DNA from: Acidimicrobiia bacterium
GTDB lineage: Bacteria; Actinomycetota; Acidimicrobiia; IMCC26256; PALSA-555
Direction: 5' to 3'
Assembly (NCBI GenBank): GCA_040881685.1
Contig: JBBECS010000036.1
Span: 143,711-207,710, forward strand
DNA length: 64,000 bases
Shown: piece after piece, positions 15,756 to 23,935 of the stretch
Numbering within the stretch: the stretch's first letter is position 1
Layout of the letters: each line of letters opens with the position of its first letter
Notes under the pieces: model-generated
Database searches by the model: none
What the model saw: only the letters and a program-made list of their open reading frames with translations
What the model was told of the DNA's origin: nothing
Program-made: the position numbers and the translations under genes

Positions 15756-15779
15756 AGCCCGGTCCGTACGGACCGGGCT
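15756..15779. terminator. Perfect bidirectional terminator hairpin
   Basis: AGCCCGGTCC (15756-15765) and GGACCGGGCT (15770-15779) form a perfect 10-bp stem with a GTAC loop, followed by TTCGTCATAT. It separates the 41-residue gene from the convergent DUF35 gene. Confidence 0.8.
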
Positions 15780-15798
15780 TCGTCATATCTCCCGCTCG

Positions 15799-16236
15799 TC
15801 AGGCGCGTACCCAGCGGGGGAGCGTGACGTCGTCGACCGCTTGGTAGACCACGCGCACCGGCTCGCCGATCTGAATCGTCTCGGGGTCGATCTCGTTGAT
15901 CGCGCCGTCGGGTGACGCGAGGAGGTTGCCGACCATGCGGATCGTCGGGTCCTCGTCGAGCGCGACCACGATCACGTTGTAGGGCGCGAGCTCCCCGTAC
16001 GCGGGGAGCAACGGTGGATGCGGGACCACGAATCCCCAGATGGTCGCGGTGCCGGCGGCGGGCTCCCACCTCGTGGCGGTGGAGCGGCAGTGCGGGCACA
16101 TGGGTCGCGGCGGGAATCGCCATTTTCCGCACTCGCCGCAGGCTTGTACGAGCAGCTCGCCGCGCGCGGTGCCGGCCCAGAACGGCGCGCCGTCTTCGTT
16201 CTCGACATCAGGAAGGAGGAATCCAGTTGCAGTCAT
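15799..16236 (-). CDS. DUF35 zinc-ribbon/OB-fold protein, partner of thiolase-like enzyme
   Basis: 145 residues. Rubredoxin-like zinc ribbon CGECGKWRFPPRPMCPHC at residues ~33-50 (two CxxC pairs), then an OB-fold with TIWGFVV, VALDEDPTIRMVGNL and IGEPVRVVYQ. Proteins of this family bind thiolase-fold enzymes; in mycobacterial cholesterol breakdown the DUF35 part of ChsH2 is needed by the aldolase Ltp2. Here it is a stand-alone DUF35 protein directly behind such a thiolase-like gene, with one base between stop and ATG, so a fixed complex is likely. OB-fold may cover the CoA-binding site. Confidence 0.85.
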   Translation of the reverse strand: MTATGFLLPDVENEDGAPFWAGTARGELLVQACGECGKWRFPPRPMCPHCRSTATRWEPAAGTATIWGFVVPHPPLLPAYGELAPYNVIVVALDEDPTIRMVGNLLASPDGAINEIDPETIQIGEPVRVVYQAVDDVTLPRWVRA

Positions 16237-16237
16237 G

Positions 16238-17392
16238 TCAGCTCCTCAAGAGCAACGCGCTCGTCGGGACGCCCTCACCGCTGGTGACCAAGCAGCTGTC
16301 GGCCCCGTCCACCTGACTTGTCGACGTGCCGCGCATCTGTCGCACGCCTTCGAGCACGAGGTTGAAGCCGTGTACGTACGCCTCCGACATCCCGCCGCCG
16401 GCGGTGTTCGTCGGCAACCGTCCGTCCGGCCATTCGAGGGCACCATCATTGGTGAACTCGCCGCCCTCACCGCGCTTGCAGAAGCCGTACCCCTCGAGCG
16501 AGAGCGGCACGAGCGGGCTGAACGCGTCGTAGATCTGCGCGCACTTCACGTCCGCGGGCTTGAAGTCGGACTCGCGCCACAGTTGCCCGGCCGCGGCCCA
16601 GGATGGCCCCAAGAGAGGGTCGTCGTTGAAGTAGTTGATCATCGTCTGGTGCTGGGGCGGCAGCCCCTGCGCGGCGGAGTGCACGTACGCCGGCTTCTGC
16701 GGGAGGTCCTTCGCGCGTTCGGAAGAGACCAGTACGACCGCGAGCGCGCCGTCGGTCTCGAGGCAGTTGTCGAAGAGGCACAGCGGCTCGGAGATCCAGC
16801 GCGCCTCCATGTACTGCTCGCGAGTGAGCGGGCGGTCGTGCATCGTGGCCGCGGGGTTTCGGTTCGCATGCTTGCGGAATGCGATGGCCACGTTGGCGAG
16901 GTGCTCGCGCGTGCCGCCGTGCTCGTGCATGTACCGCCGCGTGAGCATCGCGACTTCGTCGACCGGTCGGAGCAGTCCCCACGGTCGGCTCCACTGCCAG
17001 TGGTCCTCGAGTCGCTGGGGCACTTGCGCCCACGGCCGACTCGACTTGGCCGCGCGCTTGCGCGCCCGCCAGGCGACCGCCACCCGACATTGCCCGGTGG
17101 CCACAGCCATCGCCGCGTGCAGGATCGTGCCGCAACCCGCGCCGCCGCCGTAGCCGACCTGGGAGAAGTAGGTCAGGTCGCCGAAGCCGACGTTGCGAGC
17201 GACGTCTACTTCGCGGTTGAGCTCCATCGTGAACGACGCCGTGCCGTCCACCTCGGACGGCGCGATCCCGCAGTCGTCGAGCGCCATCGAGATCGCTTGG
17301 CACCCGAGGGAGAGCTCGGAATCCTCGAGCCCCTTGCCGAACGCCGTCTGACCGATGCCGACGATCGCGACCTGGTCCTTGATCCCGCTCAT
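16238..17392 (-). CDS. Thiolase-fold protein, probable Ltp2-like acyl-CoA retro-aldolase
   Basis: 384 residues from ATG at 17392 (MSGIKDQVAIVGIGQTAFGK). The usual thiolase Cys site reads GGGAGCG, with Ala at the nucleophile position, so thiolysis is unlikely. Tyr288 in IYDAF and Tyr339 in SEAYVHG match in context and spacing the two tyrosines reported as catalytic in Ltp2 (Tyr294, Tyr344), which cleaves the 17-hydroxy steroid side chain. With the adjacent DUF35 protein it looks like an aldolase complex. Upstream enoyl-CoA hydratase would supply the hydroxyacyl-CoA. The steroid link is inference; other branched substrates are possible. Confidence 0.82.
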   Translation of the reverse strand: MSGIKDQVAIVGIGQTAFGKGLEDSELSLGCQAISMALDDCGIAPSEVDGTASFTMELNREVDVARNVGFGDLTYFSQVGYGGGAGCGTILHAAMAVATGQCRVAVAWRARKRAAKSSRPWAQVPQRLEDHWQWSRPWGLLRPVDEVAMLTRRYMHEHGGTREHLANVAIAFRKHANRNPAATMHDRPLTREQYMEARWISEPLCLFDNCLETDGALAVVLVSSERAKDLPQKPAYVHSAAQGLPPQHQTMINYFNDDPLLGPSWAAAGQLWRESDFKPADVKCAQIYDAFSPLVPLSLEGYGFCKRGEGGEFTNDGALEWPDGRLPTNTAGGGMSEAYVHGFNLVLEGVRQMRGTSTSQVDGADSCLVTSGEGVPTSALLLRS

Positions 17393-17548
17393 GGCGCTAC
17401 GCGGCCTTGCCTGGTCGCCGTCGCGAGCGACGGCTCCTGCTCCAGCGGTCGGCAAAGCCGCCGCTTCCGCGGGGCCGCTCGGGCCACGGCTCGGGCGGCG
17501 CAGGGTACCTGCGCCGCTGATCCTCGCCTCTGGATCCCGCTCAACCGC

Positions 17549-18385
17549 TCACCAGCCCTTGAACTCGGCAGGGCGGCGCTCGATGAAGCTGTCCCTCCCC
17601 TCGGTGCAATCCTCCGTTGCCGTCACCAGCTCGACCAAGAGCGCCTCCTCTTCGAACAGCGTGGCGCGGTCGGCGTCGAGCGACCGGTTCAGCAGGCGCT
17701 TGGCGAATCCGAGCGTCCTCGTCGGTCCGGAGGCGAGCCGCTCCGCCCACTCCTTCGCGGTCGCGCGGAGCTCGCTCTGGGACACGACCTTGTTGTACAG
17801 CCCGAGCCGCTCGGCCTCCTCGGCATTTACGTCGTCGCCGAAGAACACGAGCTCTTTGGCCTTCTTCATGCCGACGACGCGGGGGAGCAGGTATGCGCCA
17901 CCACCGTCGGGGATGAGCCCGCGGCGGACGAACACCTGGATCAGTCGCGCGTTGTCGGCAGCCACGGCAAGGTCGCAGGCCATGACGATCTGCGCGCCAC
18001 CACCCGCCGCGGTGCCGTTTACCGCGGCGATCACGGGCTTCTCGCAGTCGAGGATCCCGGCGATGAGGCGCTGGATGCCACCGCGGATCATGCGGGCCGC
18101 GTCACCTGGGATCCGATCGGGTGAGCCCTCGGGGCGCGGCGGCGGCTCGGCCCGCCCCGCCCGCAGGTCGGCACCGGTGCAGAAGTGCTTCTCGCCGCTG
18201 GCGGTGATGACCACCGCGCGCACATCGAAGGAGTCGTTCGCCTCGGCAAGATGTTCGATGACCCGGTTCCGGACATCGGGCGTGATCGCGTTCCCTGCGT
18301 CGGGCCGGTTGATCGTCAGCCAGAGCACCTGCTCCTCGACCGACGCCAGGAGCTCTTCGTCCACAGTCACTTCGTTCCACCTCAT
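17549..18385 (-). CDS. Enoyl-CoA hydratase/isomerase family protein
   Basis: 278 residues. WLTINRPDAGNAIT opens the crotonase fold; oxyanion-hole motifs are GEKHFCTGADLR and AAVNGTAAGGGAQIVMACDL, and the catalytic region reads VRRGLIPDGGGAYLLPR, a layout typical of isomerase-like members with one acidic residue. A 150-bp gap to the thiolase-like gene contains the palindrome GCAGGGTACCTGC (17500-17512) and a CGGCAAAGCC repeat. On the minus strand the palindrome includes a TACCCT -10-like box, so the thiolase pair may have its own promoter. Divergent from the FAD oxidoreductase gene. Confidence 0.87.
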   Translation of the reverse strand: MRWNEVTVDEELLASVEEQVLWLTINRPDAGNAITPDVRNRVIEHLAEANDSFDVRAVVITASGEKHFCTGADLRAGRAEPPPRPEGSPDRIPGDAARMIRGGIQRLIAGILDCEKPVIAAVNGTAAGGGAQIVMACDLAVAADNARLIQVFVRRGLIPDGGGAYLLPRVVGMKKAKELVFFGDDVNAEEAERLGLYNKVVSQSELRATAKEWAERLASGPTRTLGFAKRLLNRSLDADRATLFEEEALLVELVTATEDCTEGRDSFIERRPAEFKGW

Positions 18386-18421
18386 TCGGAATCAGCGGCT
18401 CGGGCGGAAGGATGGCACGGG

Positions 18422-18427
18422 TAGGGT
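18422..18427 (+). promoter_or_regulatory. -10 box close to start codon (leaderless type)
   Basis: TAGGGT ends nine bases before the ATG at 18437, so the mRNA would begin at or within about three bases of the start codon. Confidence 0.4.
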
Positions 18428-18436
18428 CGCCGGGTC

Positions 18437-19645
18437 ATGCCGGCAACGACGTTCGTGGTGGTCGGCGCGTCCCTTGCCGGGTTGCGCGCGGTCGAAGAGC
18501 TGCGCAGGCTCGGCTTCGATGGACGCATCGTCCTGGTCGGCGCCGAGACGCACCTTCCCTACGACCGACCGCCGCTGTCGAAGGACCTGCTCGCGGGGGA
18601 GGCCCAGGTCGACGACATCGCCCTGCGCCGTCAGCCGTACGACGATCTCGACATCGACTGGCGTCTCGGTCGGCGCGCCGAGGCTCTCGACGTCGCCGGC
18701 CACGTCGTGACGCTCGATGGCGGGGAGCACATCCACTTCAGCGGATGTGTGATCGCGACCGGTGCACAGCCGCGTGAGCTTCCCGGCACGCCACCGCTCG
18801 CCGGCATCCACGTGCTGCGCACGCTCGACGACTGCCTGGCCATTCGAGCCGAGCTCGAACATGCGCCGCGCGTCGTGGTGGTAGGAGCGGGCTTCATCGG
18901 CGCGGAGGTCGCGGCAACGTGCCGCCATCGACGTCTCGACGTGACCGTGCTCGAGGCGCTGCCGACGCCGATGGTCCGTGGCCTCGGCCCGGCGCTCGGC
19001 GATGTCTTGGCACGCCTGCACCGCAGTCATGGTGTGGACCTGCGCACCGGCGTCGGGGTGGCCGGGTTCGATGGCACCGACCGCGTGGAGCGGGTGCGGC
19101 TGGACGACGGAACGTCGATCGACGCCGACGTCGTCGTGGTAGGTGTCGGCGTCGAGCCCGCGACCGGGTGGCTGGAAAGTTCCGGCCTCAAGCTCGACAA
19201 CGGCGTGGTGTGCGACGCGACGCTCGCCGCCGCACCGGGGGTGGTGAGCGCAGGCGATGTGTGCCGGTGGCCGAACCCGCTCTTCGATGGCGAGCTGATG
19301 CGACTCGAGCACTGGACGAACGCGGCCGAGCAGGGTGTGGCGGCCGCGCAGCGACTGCTCACGACTCCCGAGACGGCGCAGCCCTTCGCGCCGGTGCCAT
19401 TCGTGTGGTCCGACCAGTACGACCTGAAGATCCAAGTGGCTGGTCATGTGCGCGGGGACGACATGATCGAGGTGGTCGACGGAGCGCTCGACGAGTTCCG
19501 ATTCGTCGCCGCGGTCGGCCGGGCCGGTCGACTGGTCGGTGCGGTGGGGTTCAGCCGCCCACGGGTGTTGATGAAGTACCGCCGTCTGGTGTCGGAGCGA
19601 GCCAGCTTCGACGACGCCGTGTCCGCGGCGCAGCAGGAGGGGTGA
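18437..19645 (+). CDS. FAD-dependent pyridine nucleotide oxidoreductase (ferredoxin reductase type)
   Basis: 402 residues. N-terminal FAD-binding VVVGASLAGLRAVEEL, the LPYDRPPLSKDLL segment characteristic of Rhodococcus/Pseudomonas-type ferredoxin reductases, ATGAQPREL, the NAD-binding VVVGAGFIGAEVAATC at residues ~150-165, and GDVCRWPNP as the second FAD motif. The C-terminal reductase domain includes WSDQYDLKIQVAGH. It transfers electrons from NAD(P)H to a [2Fe-2S] ferredoxin serving an oxygenase such as a P450; neither partner is in the window. Followed two bases later by an enoyl-CoA hydratase gene. Confidence 0.88.
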   Translation: MPATTFVVVGASLAGLRAVEELRRLGFDGRIVLVGAETHLPYDRPPLSKDLLAGEAQVDDIALRRQPYDDLDIDWRLGRRAEALDVAGHVVTLDGGEHIHFSGCVIATGAQPRELPGTPPLAGIHVLRTLDDCLAIRAELEHAPRVVVVGAGFIGAEVAATCRHRRLDVTVLEALPTPMVRGLGPALGDVLARLHRSHGVDLRTGVGVAGFDGTDRVERVRLDDGTSIDADVVVVGVGVEPATGWLESSGLKLDNGVVCDATLAAAPGVVSAGDVCRWPNPLFDGELMRLEHWTNAAEQGVAAAQRLLTTPETAQPFAPVPFVWSDQYDLKIQVAGHVRGDDMIEVVDGALDEFRFVAAVGRAGRLVGAVGFSRPRVLMKYRRLVSERASFDDAVSAAQQEG

Positions 19646-19647
19646 CC

Positions 19648-20313
19648 ATGTCGCTCGTCACTGTTGAGGGACCCGATGACGCCGGCATCGCGAGCCTGAC
19701 GCTGAACCGCCCGGACAAGCGAAACGCGCTCTCGATCGCAGTGCGCGACGAGATGAGCGACGCACTCGACGCGTTCGCGGCAGACGAGAGATGCCGTGTG
19801 GTCGTCGTGACCGGCGCGGGTGACGTGTTCAGTGCAGGCTTCGATCTCGGCGAGTTCGCCGATGCCGATCTCGTCGACAAGCTCTGGGCGTCCAGCGATC
19901 GCTGGCACCGCACGATCATCGAGTTCCCATTGCCGACGGTGGCCGCAGTCAACGGATCCGCCTACGGCGGCGGCTTCGACCTCGCCGTCATGTGCGACGT
20001 GCGCATCGCGGCCGACGGCGCGCAGTTCGGGCATCCCGAGCACTCGTTCACACAGGTTGTGTACGGGCCGCTGCACGACCTGGTTGGTGGTGCCGTCGCG
20101 CGTGACCTCACGCTCACCGGTCGACGCATCGACGCGGCGGAGGCGCACTCGCTCGGTTTGGTGAGTCGGGTGGTGCAGAAGGATCAGGTGGTTGAAACAG
20201 CAGTCGCGGTGGCAACGGAGATCGCTGCCGCCCCCCGGGATGTGCTCGCGCAGATGAAGGCGAAGATCCTCCGGCGTGCCGGGATCGAGCCTGGCGCGAC
20301 GCTGGATCTTTGA
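19648..20313 (+). CDS. Enoyl-CoA hydratase/isomerase family protein
   Basis: 221 residues from ATG at 19648, with AGGAGGGG upstream; the longer frame from 18919 only reads through the FAD gene in another frame. Short for the crotonase family (usually ~255), with the C-terminal trimerisation helices reduced: the protein ends AGIEPGATLDL. SLTLNRPDKRNALS, GDVFSAGFDLGEF and AAVNGSAYGGGFDLAVMCD give the two oxyanion-hole regions. GHPEHSFTQVVYGPLHDL has Glu near one catalytic position. Same operon as the ferredoxin reductase; the following MFS gene overlaps its stop. Confidence 0.85.
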   Translation: MSLVTVEGPDDAGIASLTLNRPDKRNALSIAVRDEMSDALDAFAADERCRVVVVTGAGDVFSAGFDLGEFADADLVDKLWASSDRWHRTIIEFPLPTVAAVNGSAYGGGFDLAVMCDVRIAADGAQFGHPEHSFTQVVYGPLHDLVGGAVARDLTLTGRRIDAAEAHSLGLVSRVVQKDQVVETAVAVATEIAAAPRDVLAQMKAKILRRAGIEPGATLDL

Positions 20314-21512
20314 GCACGGCGCCGCCCACGCGGCTCATCACGGCGCGCTTCGTGCTCGTCGTGGCTTCGGGCCTGGCCTACTTCATGGCCCTCGGCGTGG
20401 TGCTGCCGGTCGTGCCGCAGTACGTCAAGCACCACCTTGGTGGTGGCAGCGTGTCGGTGGGCATCGCCGTCGGCTCGCTGTTTGTCGGCGCGGTGCTGCT
20501 GCGTCCCTACGCCGGACGGCTCGGCGACCGCTTCGGGCGTCGGATCCTCATCGTCAGCGGCGCGCTCGTTGTGGCCCTCTCGGTGCTGGCGTACGGCGCG
20601 GTCGACTCCCTTGCGTTCCTCGTGGGCGCCCGCGTCCTCACCGGTCTCGGTGAGGCAGCGTTCTTCGTGGGCGCGGCGACGATGATCGCCGACCTCGCGC
20701 CGCCGGCACGCCGCGGTGAGGCCTTCAGCTACTGGTCGGTGGCGGTCTACGGCGGCCTCGCCTTCGGGCCGGCGCTCGGTGAGGCGTTGCTCGACCGCGG
20801 CGGCACCAAGACGGTGTGGATGGTCAGCTGCGGCCTCGGTCTCCTGGCCGCCGGCCTCGGAACCTTCACGCGCGAGGTCCCTCGGCCCGAGGGTGTGCCG
20901 ATCGACTCGCGGATCATCAATCGCGCCGCGGTTGGGCCAGGGGCCGTCCTCTTCTCAGGGCTCATCGCGCTGGCTGCGTTCACCGCGTTCGTCCCGCTCT
21001 ACGTGGACGACGTCGGTCTTGGCAGCGCGGAGACGGTCTTCCTCGTCTATGGCGGGCTCGTGCTCGTCGTCCGTGTCGTCGGTGCGCGCCTCCCCGACGC
21101 GCTCGGTGCTCGCACCGCGGGGATGCTCGCACTGACATTTTCCACGATCGGCATGGCGATCATGGCGGCCTGGGGGACCACGGCCGGGCTCATCGCCGGC
21201 ACCGTGATGTTCGCGGGTGGTGCATCGCTGCTCTATCCCGCGTTGTTGCTCTTGGCGCTCGGCGGGGCGCCCGACACGGAGCGGGCGTCGGTGGTCGGAA
21301 CGTTCAGCAGTTTCTTCGACCTGTCACAAGGGCTCGGATCGCTGATCGTGGGTGGTGTCGCGTCCTTCGCGGGCTACCGCGGCGCCTTCGCTGCCGGCGC
21401 GGTGTCGGCGGCGATCGGGGTGGTCGCGTTGCGCATGCGTGCCATGCAACGGGCCCGCGCGGTGGCGCTGGGCGAGGCGGGCGCGCTCGCGGCCGAGCAC
21501 CCAGGGCCATGA
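20310..21512 (+). CDS. Major facilitator superfamily transporter
   Basis: 400 residues from a TTG overlapping the previous stop. About twelve hydrophobic helices; the conserved MFS loop 2-3 motif is seen as YAGRLGDRFGRRILI, and the sequence has the drug/proton antiporter look in its N-terminal half (GARVLTGLGEAAFFVGA). Substrate unknown. Lying between acyl-CoA genes and the mannosyltransferase gene, which overlaps its stop, it could export a metabolite or simply share a transcript. Confidence 0.87.
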   Translation: MSTAPPTRLITARFVLVVASGLAYFMALGVVLPVVPQYVKHHLGGGSVSVGIAVGSLFVGAVLLRPYAGRLGDRFGRRILIVSGALVVALSVLAYGAVDSLAFLVGARVLTGLGEAAFFVGAATMIADLAPPARRGEAFSYWSVAVYGGLAFGPALGEALLDRGGTKTVWMVSCGLGLLAAGLGTFTREVPRPEGVPIDSRIINRAAVGPGAVLFSGLIALAAFTAFVPLYVDDVGLGSAETVFLVYGGLVLVVRVVGARLPDALGARTAGMLALTFSTIGMAIMAAWGTTAGLIAGTVMFAGGASLLYPALLLLALGGAPDTERASVVGTFSSFFDLSQGLGSLIVGGVASFAGYRGAFAAGAVSAAIGVVALRMRAMQRARAVALGEAGALAAEHPGP

Positions 21513-22639
21513 CCTCGGTCCTCGCGACCAACGACTTCCCGCCGAAGGTCGGTGGGATCCAGTCGTACCTGTACGAGCTCTGGAGTCGCCTGCCGGCGGC
21601 GGAGACCACGGTCTTCACCACCCGTCATCCAGACGCCGCCACCTGGGACGCGCGGCAGACCTTCCGGATCGAACGCGCGGACGCCGGTTTCCTGCTCCCG
21701 ACACGGGGCGTCCGGCGTCGCGTCGATGCGCTCGCTCGCGAGGTCGAGGCTTCGGTGGTCTTCGTCGATCCGATGGTTCCTCTCGGGGCGATCGGGCCTC
21801 GCTTGTCCGCAGCGCCATACGTGGTGGTCGCACACGGTGCCGAGGTGACGGTGTACGGGCAGTTACCGGTGACCGGGACGATCGGTCGTCGCGTCCTCCG
21901 CGGGGCCGCCGGGGTGATCGTGGCCGGCGCCTACACCTCGTCGGTCGTCAACCGTGTGGCCGGCAGGGCGGTGCCGACACTCGTCGTGTCACCAGGTGTC
22001 GACCCAGCGCGCTTTCGTCCGCTCGACGCTGACGAACGCGCGTTGGCGCGCGCACGATTCGGTATCCCACCAGATGTGCCGCTCGTGGTGGGCGTCAGTC
22101 GGTTGGTGCCTCGCAAGGGCTTCGATGTGGTGATCGAGGCCGTCACGGGACTCGACGGTGTGCACGTCGCGATCGGTGGAACCGGCCGCGACCGAAGTCG
22201 ACTCGAGCGGCGGGCCCGGCGTCTCGGCGAGCGGTGCCATTTCCTCGGGCGCGTGGATGACGCCGACCTTCCCGCGCTCTACGCGAGCGCTGACGTGTTC
22301 GCGATGGTCTGTCGCGAACGGTGGGGTGGCCTCGAGGCGGAGGGCTTCGGAATCGTGTTCCTCGAGGCAGCCGCGTGTGGCTTACCCGTCGTCGCCGGTC
22401 GGAGTGGTGGATCACCCGAGGCCGTGTCCGATGGCGAGACGGGATACGTCGTAGAACCGCGCGACGTGAGGGCGGTTCGCGATGCGCTCGCGCGACTGCT
22501 CGGCGATGCCGAGCTGCGGAATGCGATCGGCGCCGCCGCGCGCCAACGCGCCGTGAGGCAGCACTCACACGATGTGATCGCCCGTCGCCTTGCCCCGCTG
22601 GCCGCCGGCGATCTCAGCGTGCTCGAGCTCCCTGGTTAG
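21509..22639 (+). CDS. pimB: GT4 glycosyltransferase, PimB-like (phosphatidylinositol mannoside synthesis)
   Basis: 376 residues from ATG at 21509, overlapping the MFS stop (ATGA). VLATNDFPPKVGGIQSYLYE at the N-terminus, SRLVPRKGFDVVIEA in the hinge, and GFGIVFLEAAACGLPVV with the GT4 Glu-x7-Glu pattern closely match the mycobacterial PimB mannosyltransferase (Rv2188c) as I recall it. That enzyme adds the second mannose, from GDP-mannose, to phosphatidylinositol monomannoside on the inner membrane face. The product here would be a PIM-type glycolipid, supporting an actinobacterial envelope. Exact donor and acceptor cannot be read from sequence. Confidence 0.78.
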   Translation: MTSVLATNDFPPKVGGIQSYLYELWSRLPAAETTVFTTRHPDAATWDARQTFRIERADAGFLLPTRGVRRRVDALAREVEASVVFVDPMVPLGAIGPRLSAAPYVVVAHGAEVTVYGQLPVTGTIGRRVLRGAAGVIVAGAYTSSVVNRVAGRAVPTLVVSPGVDPARFRPLDADERALARARFGIPPDVPLVVGVSRLVPRKGFDVVIEAVTGLDGVHVAIGGTGRDRSRLERRARRLGERCHFLGRVDDADLPALYASADVFAMVCRERWGGLEAEGFGIVFLEAAACGLPVVAGRSGGSPEAVSDGETGYVVEPRDVRAVRDALARLLGDAELRNAIGAAARQRAVRQHSHDVIARRLAPLAAGDLSVLELPG

Positions 22640-22642
22640 CGT
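22637..22642 (+). promoter_or_regulatory. -10 box close to start codon (leaderless type)
   Basis: TAGCGT, beginning with the TAG stop of the previous gene, ends six bases before the ATG at 22649. Confidence 0.4.
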
Positions 22643-22648
22643 GATGCA

Positions 22649-23068
22649 ATGCAGGGACGGCGGATCATCGTCGCGTCATGGATCTCAGATGCGCTCTTCG
22701 CGCTGACGGCGGTTCCGCACGCGCTCGGAGTGGACGGCTTCGAGGGTCCCTCGATCGGAATGGCGTTCACGCTGTTCGGCGTGTCGCTCGTGGTGTGGCC
22801 GTGGGTGTTCGCCGTGGCGTTCGTGCGCAGTTCGCAGGGAGACGATCTCGTCGTGGCGAGCATCTTCCTCACGGTCGGCGACGCGCCGACCGAGGTCCGG
22901 CGTCAGCTCTTCACTGCGCTGGGTGTGTCCGTCGCCCTCTGCGCCGCTACCGCGGTGGCGAACCCCTTCGGCGTGCTGGTGCCGATGCTGCCACTGGGTC
23001 TCGTTGGTCTCTGGGCCGTTCGGCACGGCGCGTTCCCACCGCGATCGGATGCGCCTCGGGGCCGATGA
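22649..23068 (+). CDS. Conserved small membrane protein
   Basis: 139 residues. Four hydrophobic segments can be seen: around WISDALFALTAVPHALG, GMAFTLFGVSLVVWPWVFAVAF, LGVSVALCAATAVA and VLVPMLPLGLVGLWAV. Loops are short and the C-terminus is Arg/Pro-rich. No enzyme motif. It sits between the PimB-like gene and an SRPBCC gene; a membrane protein in this place is also part of the related mycobacterial region (Rv2181-Rv2188c area), so a role near envelope lipid metabolism is possible but not shown. Confidence 0.72.
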   Translation: MQGRRIIVASWISDALFALTAVPHALGVDGFEGPSIGMAFTLFGVSLVVWPWVFAVAFVRSSQGDDLVVASIFLTVGDAPTEVRRQLFTALGVSVALCAATAVANPFGVLVPMLPLGLVGLWAVRHGAFPPRSDAPRGR

Positions 23069-23113
23069 CCTTCAGGTTGCGCCCGCCCATCTGCCTTGCT
23101 TCGATGGACCTCG

Positions 23114-23935
23114 ATGGCTGACGAGGCACACGAGCAGATCTCGGTTGCGGCACCGCCCGATCGCTCCTGGGCCGTCGCGACGGACTACGAGCGGTACCCC
23201 GAGTGGGCCAAGGACGTGAAGTACGCCGCGGTCCTTGAGCGTGACTCGCAAGGACGTGGCAAGCTCGTCGAGTACCGCGTCGCCGGACTCGGGCGGAGCA
23301 TTCGCTACGTGCTCGCATACGACTACGACGAGGAACCCGCTGCGTTCTCCTGGGCGCTCGTGGAAGGCGACGTGCTGCGCCGGCTCGACGGGCGGTATGG
23401 CTTCGAGGCTGAGGGTCCCGGTACGCGGGTCAGCTATGACCTCGTGGTCGATGTCGCGATCCCGCTTCCCGGGCTTATCAAACGCCGGGCTGCGGGCATG
23501 ATCGTGGGTACCGCGCTGCGGGAGCTGAAGAAAGAGGCCGAATCGATGAGCGAACCTCTTCATGACCTGCACGACAACACCGAATCGGAGAGTGAGCCGA
23601 TGACCGAGCCCTTGCGTGACGTCAGCGACAACACCTCCCCGGCTGCCGAGGCGTCGGGCGAGGTCGGGAACGAGTCCGAACCCGGACTGCCGCCGCCGAG
23701 CGCGATCGAGTCGCTCGTGAGCGCCCTGCTCGAGGCGGCGCCCGAAGTCGCCGAGCACGTCGTCCGGGCCGCGCAGGAGCTCTTGCTCGCCGCGCAATGC
23801 GTGGTCGATGCCGCGGGCAAGGCGGTCCATGAGCAACAGGACGCTCGCCGCGACGACGCAGACGACGATGACGCGGAGGCCGACGACGAGCAGGCCGGAG
23901 GGGACGCGCCCCGGCATCTCGACCTCGCCGAGTGA
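23114..23935 (+). CDS. SRPBCC (START-like) cyclase/dehydrase-type protein with acidic tail
   Basis: 273 residues from ATG at 23114 (MADEAHEQISVAAPPDRSW). Residues ~1-145 form the SRPBCC helix-grip fold of the polyketide cyclase/dehydrase group, with YPEWAKDVKYAAVLERD and a terminal LKKEAES helix. The rest (~150-273) is low-complexity, acidic and helical, with two SEPL/TEPL-type repeats and a DDADDDDAEADDE tract. The fold binds a hydrophobic ligand. In actinobacteria such proteins are often next to a ROK glucokinase gene, as here (overlapping GTGA). Ligand unknown. Confidence 0.8.
   Translation: MADEAHEQISVAAPPDRSWAVATDYERYPEWAKDVKYAAVLERDSQGRGKLVEYRVAGLGRSIRYVLAYDYDEEPAAFSWALVEGDVLRRLDGRYGFEAEGPGTRVSYDLVVDVAIPLPGLIKRRAAGMIVGTALRELKKEAESMSEPLHDLHDNTESESEPMTEPLRDVSDNTSPAAEASGEVGNESEPGLPPPSAIESLVSALLEAAPEVAEHVVRAAQELLLAAQCVVDAAGKAVHEQQDARRDDADDDDAEADDEQAGGDAPRHLDLAE

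Noticed and set aside
16040-18124. 694-codon plus-strand frame opposite the thiolase-like and hydratase genes
   Set aside because: Antisense shadow; the minus strand carries clear thiolase and crotonase motifs.
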